This document shows, piece by piece, positions 19,556 to 28,363 of a stretch of DNA of 64,000 bases. The DNA is from Aquibium carbonis (GTDB taxonomy: Bacteria > Pseudomonadota > Alphaproteobacteria > Rhizobiales > Rhizobiaceae). A model generated the notes under the pieces. The model had not been told where the DNA came from, ran no database searches, and saw nothing but the letters and a program-made list of their open reading frames with translations. A program made the translations under genes and the position numbers. The DNA is taken from positions 1-64,000 of the forward strand of contig NZ_RWKW01000026.1 of the NCBI RefSeq assembly GCF_003970795.1, written 5' to 3'. Positions within the stretch are counted from its first letter, which is position 1. Each line of letters opens with the position of its first letter.

Positions 19556-20533
19556 ATGAGGGCAGCCTGGTACGAACGCAACGGCGAGGCGCGCGACGTG
19601 CTGACGCTGGGAGACATGCCGCTGCCCGAGCCCGGTCCGGGCGAGGTGCGCGTCAGGCTTGCCACCTCCGGCGTGAACCCTTCGGACGTGAAGTCGCGGC
19701 GCGGCCGGCCCCCGGTGTTTCCGCGCATCATGCCGCATTCCGATGGCGCCGGCGTGATCGAGGCGGTCGGCGCGGGCGTTCCGGCGAACCGGGTCGGCGA
19801 GCGCGTGTGGATCTGGAACGGCCAGTGGAAACGCGCCATGGGCACGGCCGCGGAAGCGGTCGCGATCGCGTCGGACCAGGCCGTGCGCCTGCCCGACGGC
19901 ACGGACTTCGCCGCGGGCGCCTGCTTCGGCATTCCTGCCCTGACCGCGGTCCATGGCGTGACGCTCGCCGAAGCCGGGCCGGGCAAGACCATCCTGATCA
20001 CCGGCGCGGCGGCGGCCGTCGGCCACTACGCCACCCAGATCGCCGTTTCGCGCGGCGCCCGCGTCATCGGCACCGCGTCGGCCCGGCGGGCCGACCATGC
20101 CCGGGCGGCCGGCGCCGCCGAGATCATCGACTACAAGTCGGAAAACGTCGCCGAGCGCGTGAAGGCGCTGACCGGCGGACGCGGTGTCGACGCCATCCTC
20201 GACATGGACCTCTCGACCACCGCCCCGCTCCTGCCGCAGGGCGTTCTGGCCCAATACGGCAAACTGGTCTGCTACGGCTCGAACGTGCCCGCCGATATCC
20301 CCGTCTCCTTCACGGCGATGTTGTGGGGCAGCCTGACGCTCCAGTTCTACCTCGTCTATGAGTTGCGAGCCGACGAACGCAAGACCGCCATCGCCGAACT
20401 GACCGCCATGCTGGAAGCCGGCAAGCTCAGGCACACGATCGGCGCCCGGTACCCGCTCGACGACATCGTCGCCGCGCATGAAGCGGTGGAGCGCGGCGAC
20501 GTGGTCGGCAACGTGGTGCTGGAGATGAAGTGA
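19556..20533 (+). CDS. NADPH:quinone reductase-like (zinc-independent MDR) oxidoreductase
   Basis: This 325-residue medium-chain dehydrogenase/reductase has the GroES-like N-terminus (MRAAWYERNGEARDVLTLG), SGVNPSDVKSR, and a Rossmann domain with TGAAAAVGHYATQIA. The cysteine ligands for structural zinc are absent, which places it with quinone oxidoreductases. ATG 19556 lies six bases behind GGAGG; the ATG at 19550 is too close to that site. It is the last high-G+C gene before the AT-rich island. Confidence 0.8.
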   Translation: MRAAWYERNGEARDVLTLGDMPLPEPGPGEVRVRLATSGVNPSDVKSRRGRPPVFPRIMPHSDGAGVIEAVGAGVPANRVGERVWIWNGQWKRAMGTAAEAVAIASDQAVRLPDGTDFAAGACFGIPALTAVHGVTLAEAGPGKTILITGAAAAVGHYATQIAVSRGARVIGTASARRADHARAAGAAEIIDYKSENVAERVKALTGGRGVDAILDMDLSTTAPLLPQGVLAQYGKLVCYGSNVPADIPVSFTAMLWGSLTLQFYLVYELRADERKTAIAELTAMLEAGKLRHTIGARYPLDDIVAAHEAVERGDVVGNVVLEMK

Positions 20534-20726
20534 GGTCAGTCGGCCGCCGGCGGGCGCGTGCCCGCGAAAAAACTTCTACGTTACAATGCAATGTGGCAGC
20601 GCTAAACTAATCCCTTGCCCTCCAAAATGCCTCACTACAATCTTGCGTGGAGAGGCACTTCCAGGCAGTCTGCGCCGCTCAGCCTACTGATTTATCTTCG
20701 CACTGCTCAGATGGCGAGAAAATCCA

Positions 20727-21140
20727 ATGGGAAAAAAATCGGAAATTGCCTCTATAGTTTTAGGATTAGTTGGGATTTTTGCTGCCTTACATCAGCTCCA
20801 TCGAACAAACTCAGCCTTAGAAGCAGCAAACACTATATCGCTGTCACGAGATGCACGATCAATCTCAGAGCAGATTGCGCGGAACCAGTCAGACCCCATT
20901 GCGCTCGACAATGCTTTTGATTTATACGGTGATTACATAGCTCATGCAGGCTACTTGCGGGGAAAGAATCAGTTGCCTACAGAAATCTGGCGCTCGCTTG
21001 AGAAAGATTTTTGCCAGATGCTTACCAATCAAGAGGGGTTCGAAAAGTGGTATCGGCGCAACAGCTTTGCAGAGCACTTGAACAGCATTTTCCCAACTTT
21101 CTCATCCCTCGACGCCGACCTCGATTGTATAAATCAGTAG
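20727..21140 (+). CDS. Unknown protein with N-terminal membrane segment (AT-rich island, ORF 1)
   Basis: I do not recognise this 137-residue protein. It has a basic start, one hydrophobic segment (about residues 7-22, IASIVLGLVGIFAALH), then a helical, probably coiled stretch (SALEAANTISLSRDARSISEQIA) and a polar alpha-helical domain ending EKWYRRNSFAEH. This layout, a membrane anchor with a cytosolic helical domain, recurs in many unnamed accessory proteins. Base composition is far below that of the neighbours, which indicates foreign origin. Its stop overlaps the probable start of the next ORF, so both are likely translated together. Confidence 0.55.
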   Translation: MGKKSEIASIVLGLVGIFAALHQLHRTNSALEAANTISLSRDARSISEQIARNQSDPIALDNAFDLYGDYIAHAGYLRGKNQLPTEIWRSLEKDFCQMLTNQEGFEKWYRRNSFAEHLNSIFPTFSSLDADLDCINQ

Positions 21141-21793
21141 CGGCTTTTGGCTTTATTTCTTTATTGTCTCTTGGCCTGACGTGGGCAAGTGTCAATAGTA
21201 TGCTGAAACATAAGTACGGCGGCATATTCAAGGAGATTGAGATCGCACAATCTAATTTAAACGCAATACGTGCCGAAGTCGAAGGCTGGAATATTGATAG
21301 CGTTAATGGAGCAAGTGATAGAGTTAGAAATTTTGCAGGGCAGATAGTAAATGCACACTTGCATTTCGCCAAAGAAAGCCTTGACGCCATTCCTGACGCA
21401 ATACTTCCAATAGACACATTATCAAATACATCGAAAGCGGAATTGAAAACATTATATGTCACAGTTTATAGCAATTATAATATATTTAATACTTATCAAA
21501 GATACAATAACGATATCAAAGACAGCCTCCGTACCGCAGCATTAGAATCGGAAAGTAGATTGTCCGAAAACGAGATACTGAGACGCATTGGTACGATAAG
21601 AGCATATTCCAATTTCATTGAAGCCAGTTCTACGCGAATAAGCGTGAGGGGGAAATCTCTCGTTAGTACGATAGACAGAAATTCAGACCCATTTGATATT
21701 CTAGACAGAAAAGCCGAACTATCAATAGAGATGAGCCGACACGATATAATCATGAGTTATCTTATTTTACTGTTAAAACAATCACGGCATTGA
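21125..21793 (+). CDS. Unknown protein with N-terminal membrane segment (AT-rich island, ORF 2)
   Basis: I do not recognise this protein of about 222 residues. The start is uncertain. I propose TTG 21125, overlapping the end of ORF 1 by 16 bases, because it keeps the hydrophobic segment AAFGFISLLSLGLTWASV; the next ATG at 21200 would lose it. The remainder is alpha-helical and polar, probably a long helical bundle outside or under the membrane, with no cysteine pairs, nucleotide-binding motif or catalytic motif. Codon use is AT-rich (ATA, AAT, TTA), unlike the surrounding genes. Confidence 0.5.
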   Translation: MYKSVAAFGFISLLSLGLTWASVNSMLKHKYGGIFKEIEIAQSNLNAIRAEVEGWNIDSVNGASDRVRNFAGQIVNAHLHFAKESLDAIPDAILPIDTLSNTSKAELKTLYVTVYSNYNIFNTYQRYNNDIKDSLRTAALESESRLSENEILRRIGTIRAYSNFIEASSTRISVRGKSLVSTIDRNSDPFDILDRKAELSIEMSRHDIIMSYLILLLKQSRH

Positions 21794-22196
21794 TTTCTTT
21801 AATAGAAATTCAAATTAGTTCATTGCATTTTATCATCTGTTCGATGAATTATACTAAGATATAGTGCCTGCAAATTGTTGAACCGACGGCACCATACGTG
21901 TGTACGGAGATCCCGTTATGTGGTCCACCTCCGGCAATTAAACTTGCATCGCGCCTTGTTTGAAACGCGTTTGAGGCGCATATTGGTCTGATCGCGATCT
22001 GGTGCCCATCGACAGCGGGGCCTGCCGATCGCGACCATTTTCACAACCGTGACCGTATTCCGCTGAGCGGGCCCGGCAACCATCCGTCCATCGATCCAGT
22101 TCGCGGCCCTTGTCCTTCTCGACTTCGTCGAGGGCTTTGGCTCGAGAGATCGAGGCGGCGCGACCGATGCATGCGCATCGCCGCGGGACCAGGCCC
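21794..22196. other. Intergenic region, right border of the AT-rich island
   Basis: No convincing gene lies here. The first 110 bases are AT-rich, and composition returns to the genomic average near 21900-21950. CATTGCATT (21821-21829) is the inverted copy of AATGCAATG (20585-20593) on the left side of the island, possibly by chance. No integrase, tRNA or long direct repeat marks the border. Confidence 0.4.
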
Positions 22197-22454
22197 ATGA
22201 CCACGCGCACCACCCAATCCACCGTTCGATTCTCGTCCGCCGCGCTCCTGCCCGGGCTGGACGAACCGCTGCCGGCCGGTGAGTACCGCGTCGACCAGGA
22301 CGAGGAATCGATCGACGACCTGTCCAGGACCGCCTGGCGTCGCACGGGTACCTTCCTGCACATTCCGGCGATCGGATCGCCGTCCATGACGCGGCAAATG
22401 CTGCCGATCACACAAGCGGACCTCGACGCCGCGCTCCAAAAGGACATGACATGA
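22197..22454 (+). CDS. Conserved hypothetical protein
   Basis: This 85-residue polar protein begins at ATG 22197. It contains LLPGLDEPLPAGEYRVDQDE and AWRRTGTFLHIPA, which I associate with an unnamed family found in rhizobia. No motif suggests an activity. Its stop overlaps the start of the next gene (ATGA), so both are translated as a unit. Confidence 0.6.
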   Translation: MTTRTTQSTVRFSSAALLPGLDEPLPAGEYRVDQDEESIDDLSRTAWRRTGTFLHIPAIGSPSMTRQMLPITQADLDAALQKDMT

Positions 22455-22753
22455 CCGTTCTCCCCCTCAAGGTCGGCCTTCGCGCCGAACCGACGTCCCG
22501 GCGCGAGGCGCCCACGCATCTTTTCGTCGTCGGGCAGGCTGTCCGCTTCAAGAGCGGCTTCGGCCTGAAGGCCGGGCCGACGGAAGTCTACCACGTCACA
22601 CGGACCCTTCCGCCGCGCGGCAACTCCCTGCAGTACCGTATCCGCAACGACGAAGAGCGTCATGAGCGGGTAACCTCGCAGGACGATCTCGAAGGCATTC
22701 CCTCGGTCCATGGCGAGGCTTCCCTGATGGAACGAACTTTCGGGCATGGCTGA
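22451..22753 (+). CDS. Conserved hypothetical protein
   Basis: This 100-residue protein has a central part of about 55 residues (VGQAVRFKSGF ... EVYHVTRTLPPRG ... YRIRNDEERHERV). It looks like a small SH3-like beta barrel as seen in many unnamed rhizobial proteins. No function can be given. It overlaps the preceding gene by four bases. Confidence 0.6.
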   Translation: MTVLPLKVGLRAEPTSRREAPTHLFVVGQAVRFKSGFGLKAGPTEVYHVTRTLPPRGNSLQYRIRNDEERHERVTSQDDLEGIPSVHGEASLMERTFGHG

Positions 22754-22858
22754 CGCCGGCGCTTCGTTCGAACAGCATGGTGTCCGGAGCCGGACGGGAT
22801 TGCAGTCCGTCTGCATCGCGCCAGGTTGCCCGAGGCGGTTGTCGGGAGGGATGTTCTC

Positions 22859-23134
22859 GTGACGCTCCAGTTTCCCAACCGAAGCCGAAGCTTCGACGAC
22901 AGCCGCCGCGTCGTGCGCTTCAGCGGCTATGACGGCATGTTCGAGGTGCATTTCTTCGTCGAGGCGGATGCGCTTTCGCCCCGGAACGTTTTGCCGGCCG
23001 CAGACGTTGACATCGAGGACATGTGCCTCGCAGCCTTTGACGCGCAACGCCCTTCCATCCAGGATGTCGCTCGTTCCATCTACGCCAGCAACCGTCGCGC
23101 CAGCTACACGCTGACGTCCGCCGATCTTCGATAG
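22859..23134 (+). CDS. DUF1488 family protein
   Basis: This 91-residue protein matches DUF1488: TLQFPNRSRSFDDSRRVVRF, then GYDGMFEVHFFVEADAL. The function of the family is unknown; members are common in rhizobia and often found in small stress-linked clusters. I start it at GTG 22859, where the family match begins and GGGAGGGA stands ahead. The open frame extends back to a TTG at 22826. Confidence 0.75.
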   Translation: MTLQFPNRSRSFDDSRRVVRFSGYDGMFEVHFFVEADALSPRNVLPAADVDIEDMCLAAFDAQRPSIQDVARSIYASNRRASYTLTSADLR

Positions 23135-23145
23135 GACCGTTTCGC

Positions 23146-23985
23146 TTGTTCATCCGCTATGGCTACGAGATCACCGTGACGTGTCAGCAACCGACGGCGC
23201 TGGTCTGCCTGCTGTCTGTTCATGAGGATCGCGCCGTCGACATCCGCGTGCCCGAGGCGTCGTTCACGATGCCGGAGGTGCCGACGTCGACCTATCGCGA
23301 TCTTTTCGGCAACCGCTGCCTCCGGCTGGTCGCACCCGTCGGCGACCTGACGATCTGGGGCGACGCGACGCTCGAAGATGACGGGAAGCCGGATCGGGTC
23401 CATCCATTGGCCCGCGAACACGCCGTGCCCGATCTTCCCGACGACTGCCTCGTCTTCCTGATGGGCAGCCGCTACTGCGAGACCGATCGGCTGAGTCAGA
23501 CCGCCTGGGACCTGTTCGGAAACGTGCCGCCGGGCTGGAACCGGGTACAGGCCATCTGCGACTTCGTTCACGGCCACATTCGGTTCGACTACCAGCAGGC
23601 CCGCTCGACGAGGACCGCCTACGAGGCGTTTCACGAGCGGGTCGGCGTCTGCCGGGATTTCGCCCATCTGGCGGTCGCGCTGTGCCGCTGCCTCAACATA
23701 CCGGCCCGCTACGTCAACGGCCACCTGGGCGACATCGGCGTTCCGGTCGTCGATCCGATGGATTTCAGCGCCTGGATCGAGGTGTACCTCGAGGGCGAAT
23801 GGCACACCTTCGACCCGCGCAACAACATTCCACGCATCGGCAGGATCCTGGTGGCGCGCGGGCGCGACGCCGCCGACATACCGCTGATCAACTCCTTCGG
23901 CCCCCATGTCCTGAAGGGTTTTCGCGTCTGGACCTACGAGGTCGAAGCGCCGGGCGGCGCCATGTCGGACCCGACGGCGAGGTAA
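23146..23985 (+). CDS. Transglutaminase-like cysteine protease superfamily protein
   Basis: This 279-residue protein has an N-terminal beta-sandwich (about 1-100) followed by a transglutaminase-core domain. The nucleophile is Cys169 in GVCRDFAHLAVALCR. The acidic member is Asp223 in WHTFDPRNN. The usual histidine (HAW/HAY) is replaced by serine in DFSAWIEVYL (Ser208), so the triad seems incomplete or rearranged. The family includes peptidases and structural domains of bacterial circularly permuted transglutaminases. TTG 23146 is the only start compatible with the full fold, with a weak ribosome site. Confidence 0.75.
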   Translation: MFIRYGYEITVTCQQPTALVCLLSVHEDRAVDIRVPEASFTMPEVPTSTYRDLFGNRCLRLVAPVGDLTIWGDATLEDDGKPDRVHPLAREHAVPDLPDDCLVFLMGSRYCETDRLSQTAWDLFGNVPPGWNRVQAICDFVHGHIRFDYQQARSTRTAYEAFHERVGVCRDFAHLAVALCRCLNIPARYVNGHLGDIGVPVVDPMDFSAWIEVYLEGEWHTFDPRNNIPRIGRILVARGRDAADIPLINSFGPHVLKGFRVWTYEVEAPGGAMSDPTAR

Positions 23986-24007
23986 CGAAACCCAGGCCGA
24001 CCCTGCT

Positions 24008-25450
24008 TCACCTGAAATCGAAGGCGCTCAGGCCCGTCACCATCTCGTCGAGGCCGAGCGGCCGTGTGACCGGCGGTTCGGCGCGAGCAAGGCAGCCGGA
24101 ACGCTCGCACAGCCGGCAGGCGGGGCCCACCGGCGTGGCCGGCACGCTGCCCTTGGCCGCGCCCGGTGCGGCGCCGGGCAGCGCCGCCGAATAGACGATC
24201 TCGTCGCGAAAGCCGATGTCGCAGCCGATCAGCAGCGCCGTGCGTCGCGGACGCTCCGAAAACGACCCTTGCGGGCCCTCCAGCGTGCGCGCGACGGTGA
24301 GGAATTCCGCGCCGTCGGGCATCTCGACCGCCTCCACCAGAATCTGCCCCGGCTGCATGAAGGCGGCATGCACCGGCAGTTTCGGGCAGCCGCCGCCGAA
24401 CCGGCTCTGCGGAAAGCCTTGCGCGCCGGCTCGCCGGAAGCGATTGCCGGCATTGTCGACCTCCAGCATGAAGAAGGGTACGCCCATCGCACCTTGCCGC
24501 TGCAAGGTCGTCAGCCGGTTCGCCGCGTGCTCGAACGACACGCCGAAACGGGCCTTGAGGACGTCGATGTCGTAGCGCGCGCGCACCGCCGCCGTCTGGA
24601 ACGCGGCATAGGGCATCATCAAGGCGTGCGCGGCGTAGCGGCCGAGCTCGAAACGCGCGAGCCGGCGCGCCTCGTCGGAGGATAGTTTCAGGGCCTGGAT
24701 TTCGCCCGCAACCGCCACGGTCATGCGGATCAGGCAGGCCTCCATGGCGATCTCGCGCAACTGATCGAACGGCGACAGGCGCTCGGACAGGAAGAGGCGT
24801 TGCGAATGCCGGTCGTAGCGGCGGCGCCAGTTGGGCATGGTGGCGACCGGCAGCACGCGCACGACGATGCCGAATTCCCGCTTCAGCCAAGCCTTCAGTG
24901 CGCCGGCAAGGTCCTCGCCGGGATCGAGCAGGGCGTGGAAGGCCTCCACCTCCTCCTCGATGCCGGCGAAATGGTTCGCCCGCCGCTCGAACACTTCGTG
25001 CACCTCGTCGATCGGCAGCCGCGCCGACGACAGCGCGGTTGCGCGACCCTCCCGCGCCAGCATGTCGGTCAGGTCGGAGAGACGTGCCGCCTGCTCGCGG
25101 TAGGCTCGAAACAGCTTGACCATCGCGGCGGCCGCATTGGGAGCGGACTCGGCCAGTTCGATGAGCTCCTGGTCGCCGGGCAGTTCGCCGGCCAGCAGCG
25201 GATCGGCGAACGCTTCCTTCAACGCCGCGATCGACCCCCCCGCTTCGCCCTGCAACTCCTCCGGCTCGACCTTGTAGACCGCGGACAGCTTCAGGATCAG
25301 CTGGACCGTCAGCGGCCGCTGGTTGCGCTCGATCAGATTGAGGTAGGACGGCGAGATGCCGAGGCCTTCGGCCATCGCCGTCTGGGTCAGGCCCTTGGCG
25401 TTGCGGATACGGCGGATCCGCGGGCCTGCGAAGATCTTCTGTTCGGCCAT
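24008..25450 (-). CDS. XRE-family regulator of short-chain fatty acid metabolism (ScfR/RamB type)
   Basis: The protein (480 residues) starts with a Cro/CI helix-turn-helix (RIRNAKGLTQTAMAEGLGISPSYLNLIERNQRP, which I cite only in part: GLTQTAMAEGLGIS). A long ImmA/IrrE-like middle region follows (about 190-350). A C-terminal DUF2083-type region has a small cysteine cluster (CRLCERSGC). The HExxH zinc motif of active ImmA peptidases is not present. Homologues (RamB, ScfR) control isocitrate lyase and other acetate/propionate genes, and this gene is divergent from aceA. ATG 25450 is the family start; two earlier in-frame starts exist. Confidence 0.8.
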   Translation of the reverse strand: MAEQKIFAGPRIRRIRNAKGLTQTAMAEGLGISPSYLNLIERNQRPLTVQLILKLSAVYKVEPEELQGEAGGSIAALKEAFADPLLAGELPGDQELIELAESAPNAAAAMVKLFRAYREQAARLSDLTDMLAREGRATALSSARLPIDEVHEVFERRANHFAGIEEEVEAFHALLDPGEDLAGALKAWLKREFGIVVRVLPVATMPNWRRRYDRHSQRLFLSERLSPFDQLREIAMEACLIRMTVAVAGEIQALKLSSDEARRLARFELGRYAAHALMMPYAAFQTAAVRARYDIDVLKARFGVSFEHAANRLTTLQRQGAMGVPFFMLEVDNAGNRFRRAGAQGFPQSRFGGGCPKLPVHAAFMQPGQILVEAVEMPDGAEFLTVARTLEGPQGSFSERPRRTALLIGCDIGFRDEIVYSAALPGAAPGAAKGSVPATPVGPACRLCERSGCLARAEPPVTRPLGLDEMVTGLSAFDFR

Positions 25451-25466
25451 CAATCGCATGCCCCGC

Positions 25467-25626
25467 ATTTACAAGATTGACATTTTTACATCCGCAACCT
25501 GTCAATCGCAAGACAGCTTCACCCGAATTTTCTGAACGAAATGCGGTATTTCCTCGTTCTCTATCGCAGCGCAATGTAAATCTGGTCGCATCAACGGCGG
25601 CTCGTCAAACACCGCGCTTTTACAAA
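25467..25626. promoter_or_regulatory. Divergent control region with repeated TTTACA motifs
   Basis: The gap between the XRE regulator and aceA carries ATTTACAA (25467-25474), TTTTTACA (25483-25490), the inverted TGTAAAT (25575-25581) and TTTTACAAA (25618-25626). A further TTTTTACAA lies just inside aceA (25654-25662). Such repetition in a region shared by a regulator and its likely target suggests an operator. The protein that binds is an inference. Confidence 0.45.
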
Positions 25627-25645
25627 CCCGACCTCGGAGAGTGAA

Positions 25646-26935
<1,290 letters not shown>

Positions 26936-26995
26936 TCCGCGCGGATCGGCAATCGAGGAAACGCCCGCAGGGCAACAGAAGGACAGGAGGACCCA

Positions 26996-27235
26996 ATGGC
27001 TCCCAACACGCGCGTCAAGGAACGGGCCGAAGAACAGGCTTCGGCGATGAACTCGGACCAGCAGGCGACGATCCGCATGGTCGCCAACGACCTGCACCGC
27101 CTCAACCAGTCAGTGATGAAGGCGGTCGAATCGGGCGTCTCGGTGGAACTCGTCCGCTCCGCCCGGCATCATGGCGGCAACGGCAATTGGGGCGATCTGC
27201 TGATCCCGGTCATCGTCACCCAGGGCCACGGCTGA
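26996..27235 (+). CDS. Conserved small protein downstream of aceA
   Basis: This 79-residue polar, helical protein has a strong ribosome site (AGGACAGGAGG) ahead of ATG 26996. It follows aceA by 60 bases and stops shortly before a terminator, so both are probably one transcript. I know of no function; the sequence lacks cysteines and membrane segments. Confidence 0.65.
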   Translation: MAPNTRVKERAEEQASAMNSDQQATIRMVANDLHRLNQSVMKAVESGVSVELVRSARHHGGNGNWGDLLIPVIVTQGHG

Positions 27236-27263
27236 CGCCGCAGCCTCCAGCCAATCCGACCAA

Positions 27264-27296
27264 GGGGCCGGGCGCCGCAGCGTCCGGCCCCTTTTT
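27264..27296 (+). terminator. Intrinsic terminator of the aceA transcript
   Basis: GGGGCCGG (27264-27271) pairs with CCGGCCCC (27284-27291) and is followed by TTTTT. It lies 28 bases behind the small gene after aceA. Confidence 0.85.
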
Positions 27297-27299
27297 CTG

Positions 27300-27879
27300 C
27301 GCGATGCATGACTGTGGTCTTCCCGGGGTCGGCGAGACCCGGCAAGGTGCCTGCGGATCCGCCATGGGTGCCCCATGCCTCCATCATCGCGCCAGTGGCC
27401 GAGGATGGCATCTAAGGCGGCGGCACCTGGGCCCGCGCGGGTCCAGCCCGCGCGGCTCGCTGCATGCCTTTCCCGCGGCTCAGGACGAGCGACGGCAGGT
27501 CTGCTGGGCGGGACGCAGCCACACCCCACGCCGTCGACAGCCGGATCAGCCCTTGGTCCTATTCGCGCATGGCTCTATTGCGGAATTGGCCTTGCTTTTT
27601 CTTGTCATTGACATTTAATCGCCAAGTATAGAAATCAACTTGCCGTTGCAAATACGAATCGCGACAGGTTGCCACCCCGAGCATTCGGACGGAATTCGGC
27701 CCGCTCGATTGACAGGAACTGGAGAGCACTATCTAAATATTTGAATATAGTGAAGAATTCGAGGCGGCATTCGACCTGTCGCACCGAGAGCTAGCGACAA
27801 ACTGTCAGAGCCGATCGATGAAGCAATCTCGAATACAAACAGAATGTGCCAACCCGCTCGCCATGGAGTTCGCAAGGAA
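27300..27879. other. Intergenic region without a supported gene
   Basis: About 580 bases lie between the aceA terminator and the receiver-like gene. Several open frames exist, but none has a ribosome site or recognisable protein. The right half is AT-richer and contains the dyad CACTAT (27727-27732) / ATAGTG (27747-27752), which could be a binding site. Confidence 0.4.
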
Positions 27880-28299
27880 ATGTCGGTGACCAATGGGATC
27901 AATCGCTCACTTGTCCTGGTTGTGGGCGCTTCGACCATCAATTGCGTCGTCGTCTCGCGTGTGGTCGAGCGCATGGGCCTGAAGGTGAAATCCGAGCGTC
28001 CCGACGTCGCCGCCGCCACCCTGCTCTCCCTGGATCCCTCGATCGTCATCCTCGACGGGGGCGCGGAGAACCGGGATTGCGACAGCCTGCTCGACGAACT
28101 GCGCCAGAAGCGAAACGGGTCTGCGGGGCATTTTCCAGCGGTCATTCTGCTGTCGATGGCCAACCACGGGGCCGAGCACGCGGCCATCGCCGACGTGGTC
28201 GACATGGTGGTCGCTAAGCCGCTGACCGTCGACCGGCTCCAGCCCGCGATCGAAAGCCTGAGGGCCCGCAACGGCGATTTCGCCCGGCCGGTGGCCTGA
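27880..28299 (+). CDS. Degenerate response-regulator receiver-like protein
   Basis: This 139-residue protein looks like a stand-alone CheY-type receiver. It has the probable phosphoacceptor Asp59 in PSIVILDGG and the conserved Lys113 in VVAKPLT. The acidic pair that binds Mg2+ at the end of the first strand is missing (LVLVVGAS), so normal phosphorylation is doubtful. No output domain is present. The open frame extends 12 codons further upstream; ATG 27880 sits behind AAGGA. No kinase gene is adjacent. Confidence 0.6.
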   Translation: MSVTNGINRSLVLVVGASTINCVVVSRVVERMGLKVKSERPDVAAATLLSLDPSIVILDGGAENRDCDSLLDELRQKRNGSAGHFPAVILLSMANHGAEHAAIADVVDMVVAKPLTVDRLQPAIESLRARNGDFARPVA

Positions 28300-28363
28300 C
28301 CTCTTCCCATGACCGGGGGGCAATGGCTATAGTCCCGTATTGCTCTTCAAGAACCGGTGATTG

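Noticed and set aside
20727-21793. One gene broken by a frameshift instead of two ORFs
   Set aside because: ORF 1 ends with a plausible C-terminus and ORF 2 starts with its own membrane segment and overlaps it by only a few codons. Two proteins are the simpler reading, though comparison with relatives is needed to settle it.
27187-27618. A 143-codon plus-strand frame behind aceA
   Set aside because: It crosses the strong aceA terminator, has no ribosome site and gives a composition-driven protein.
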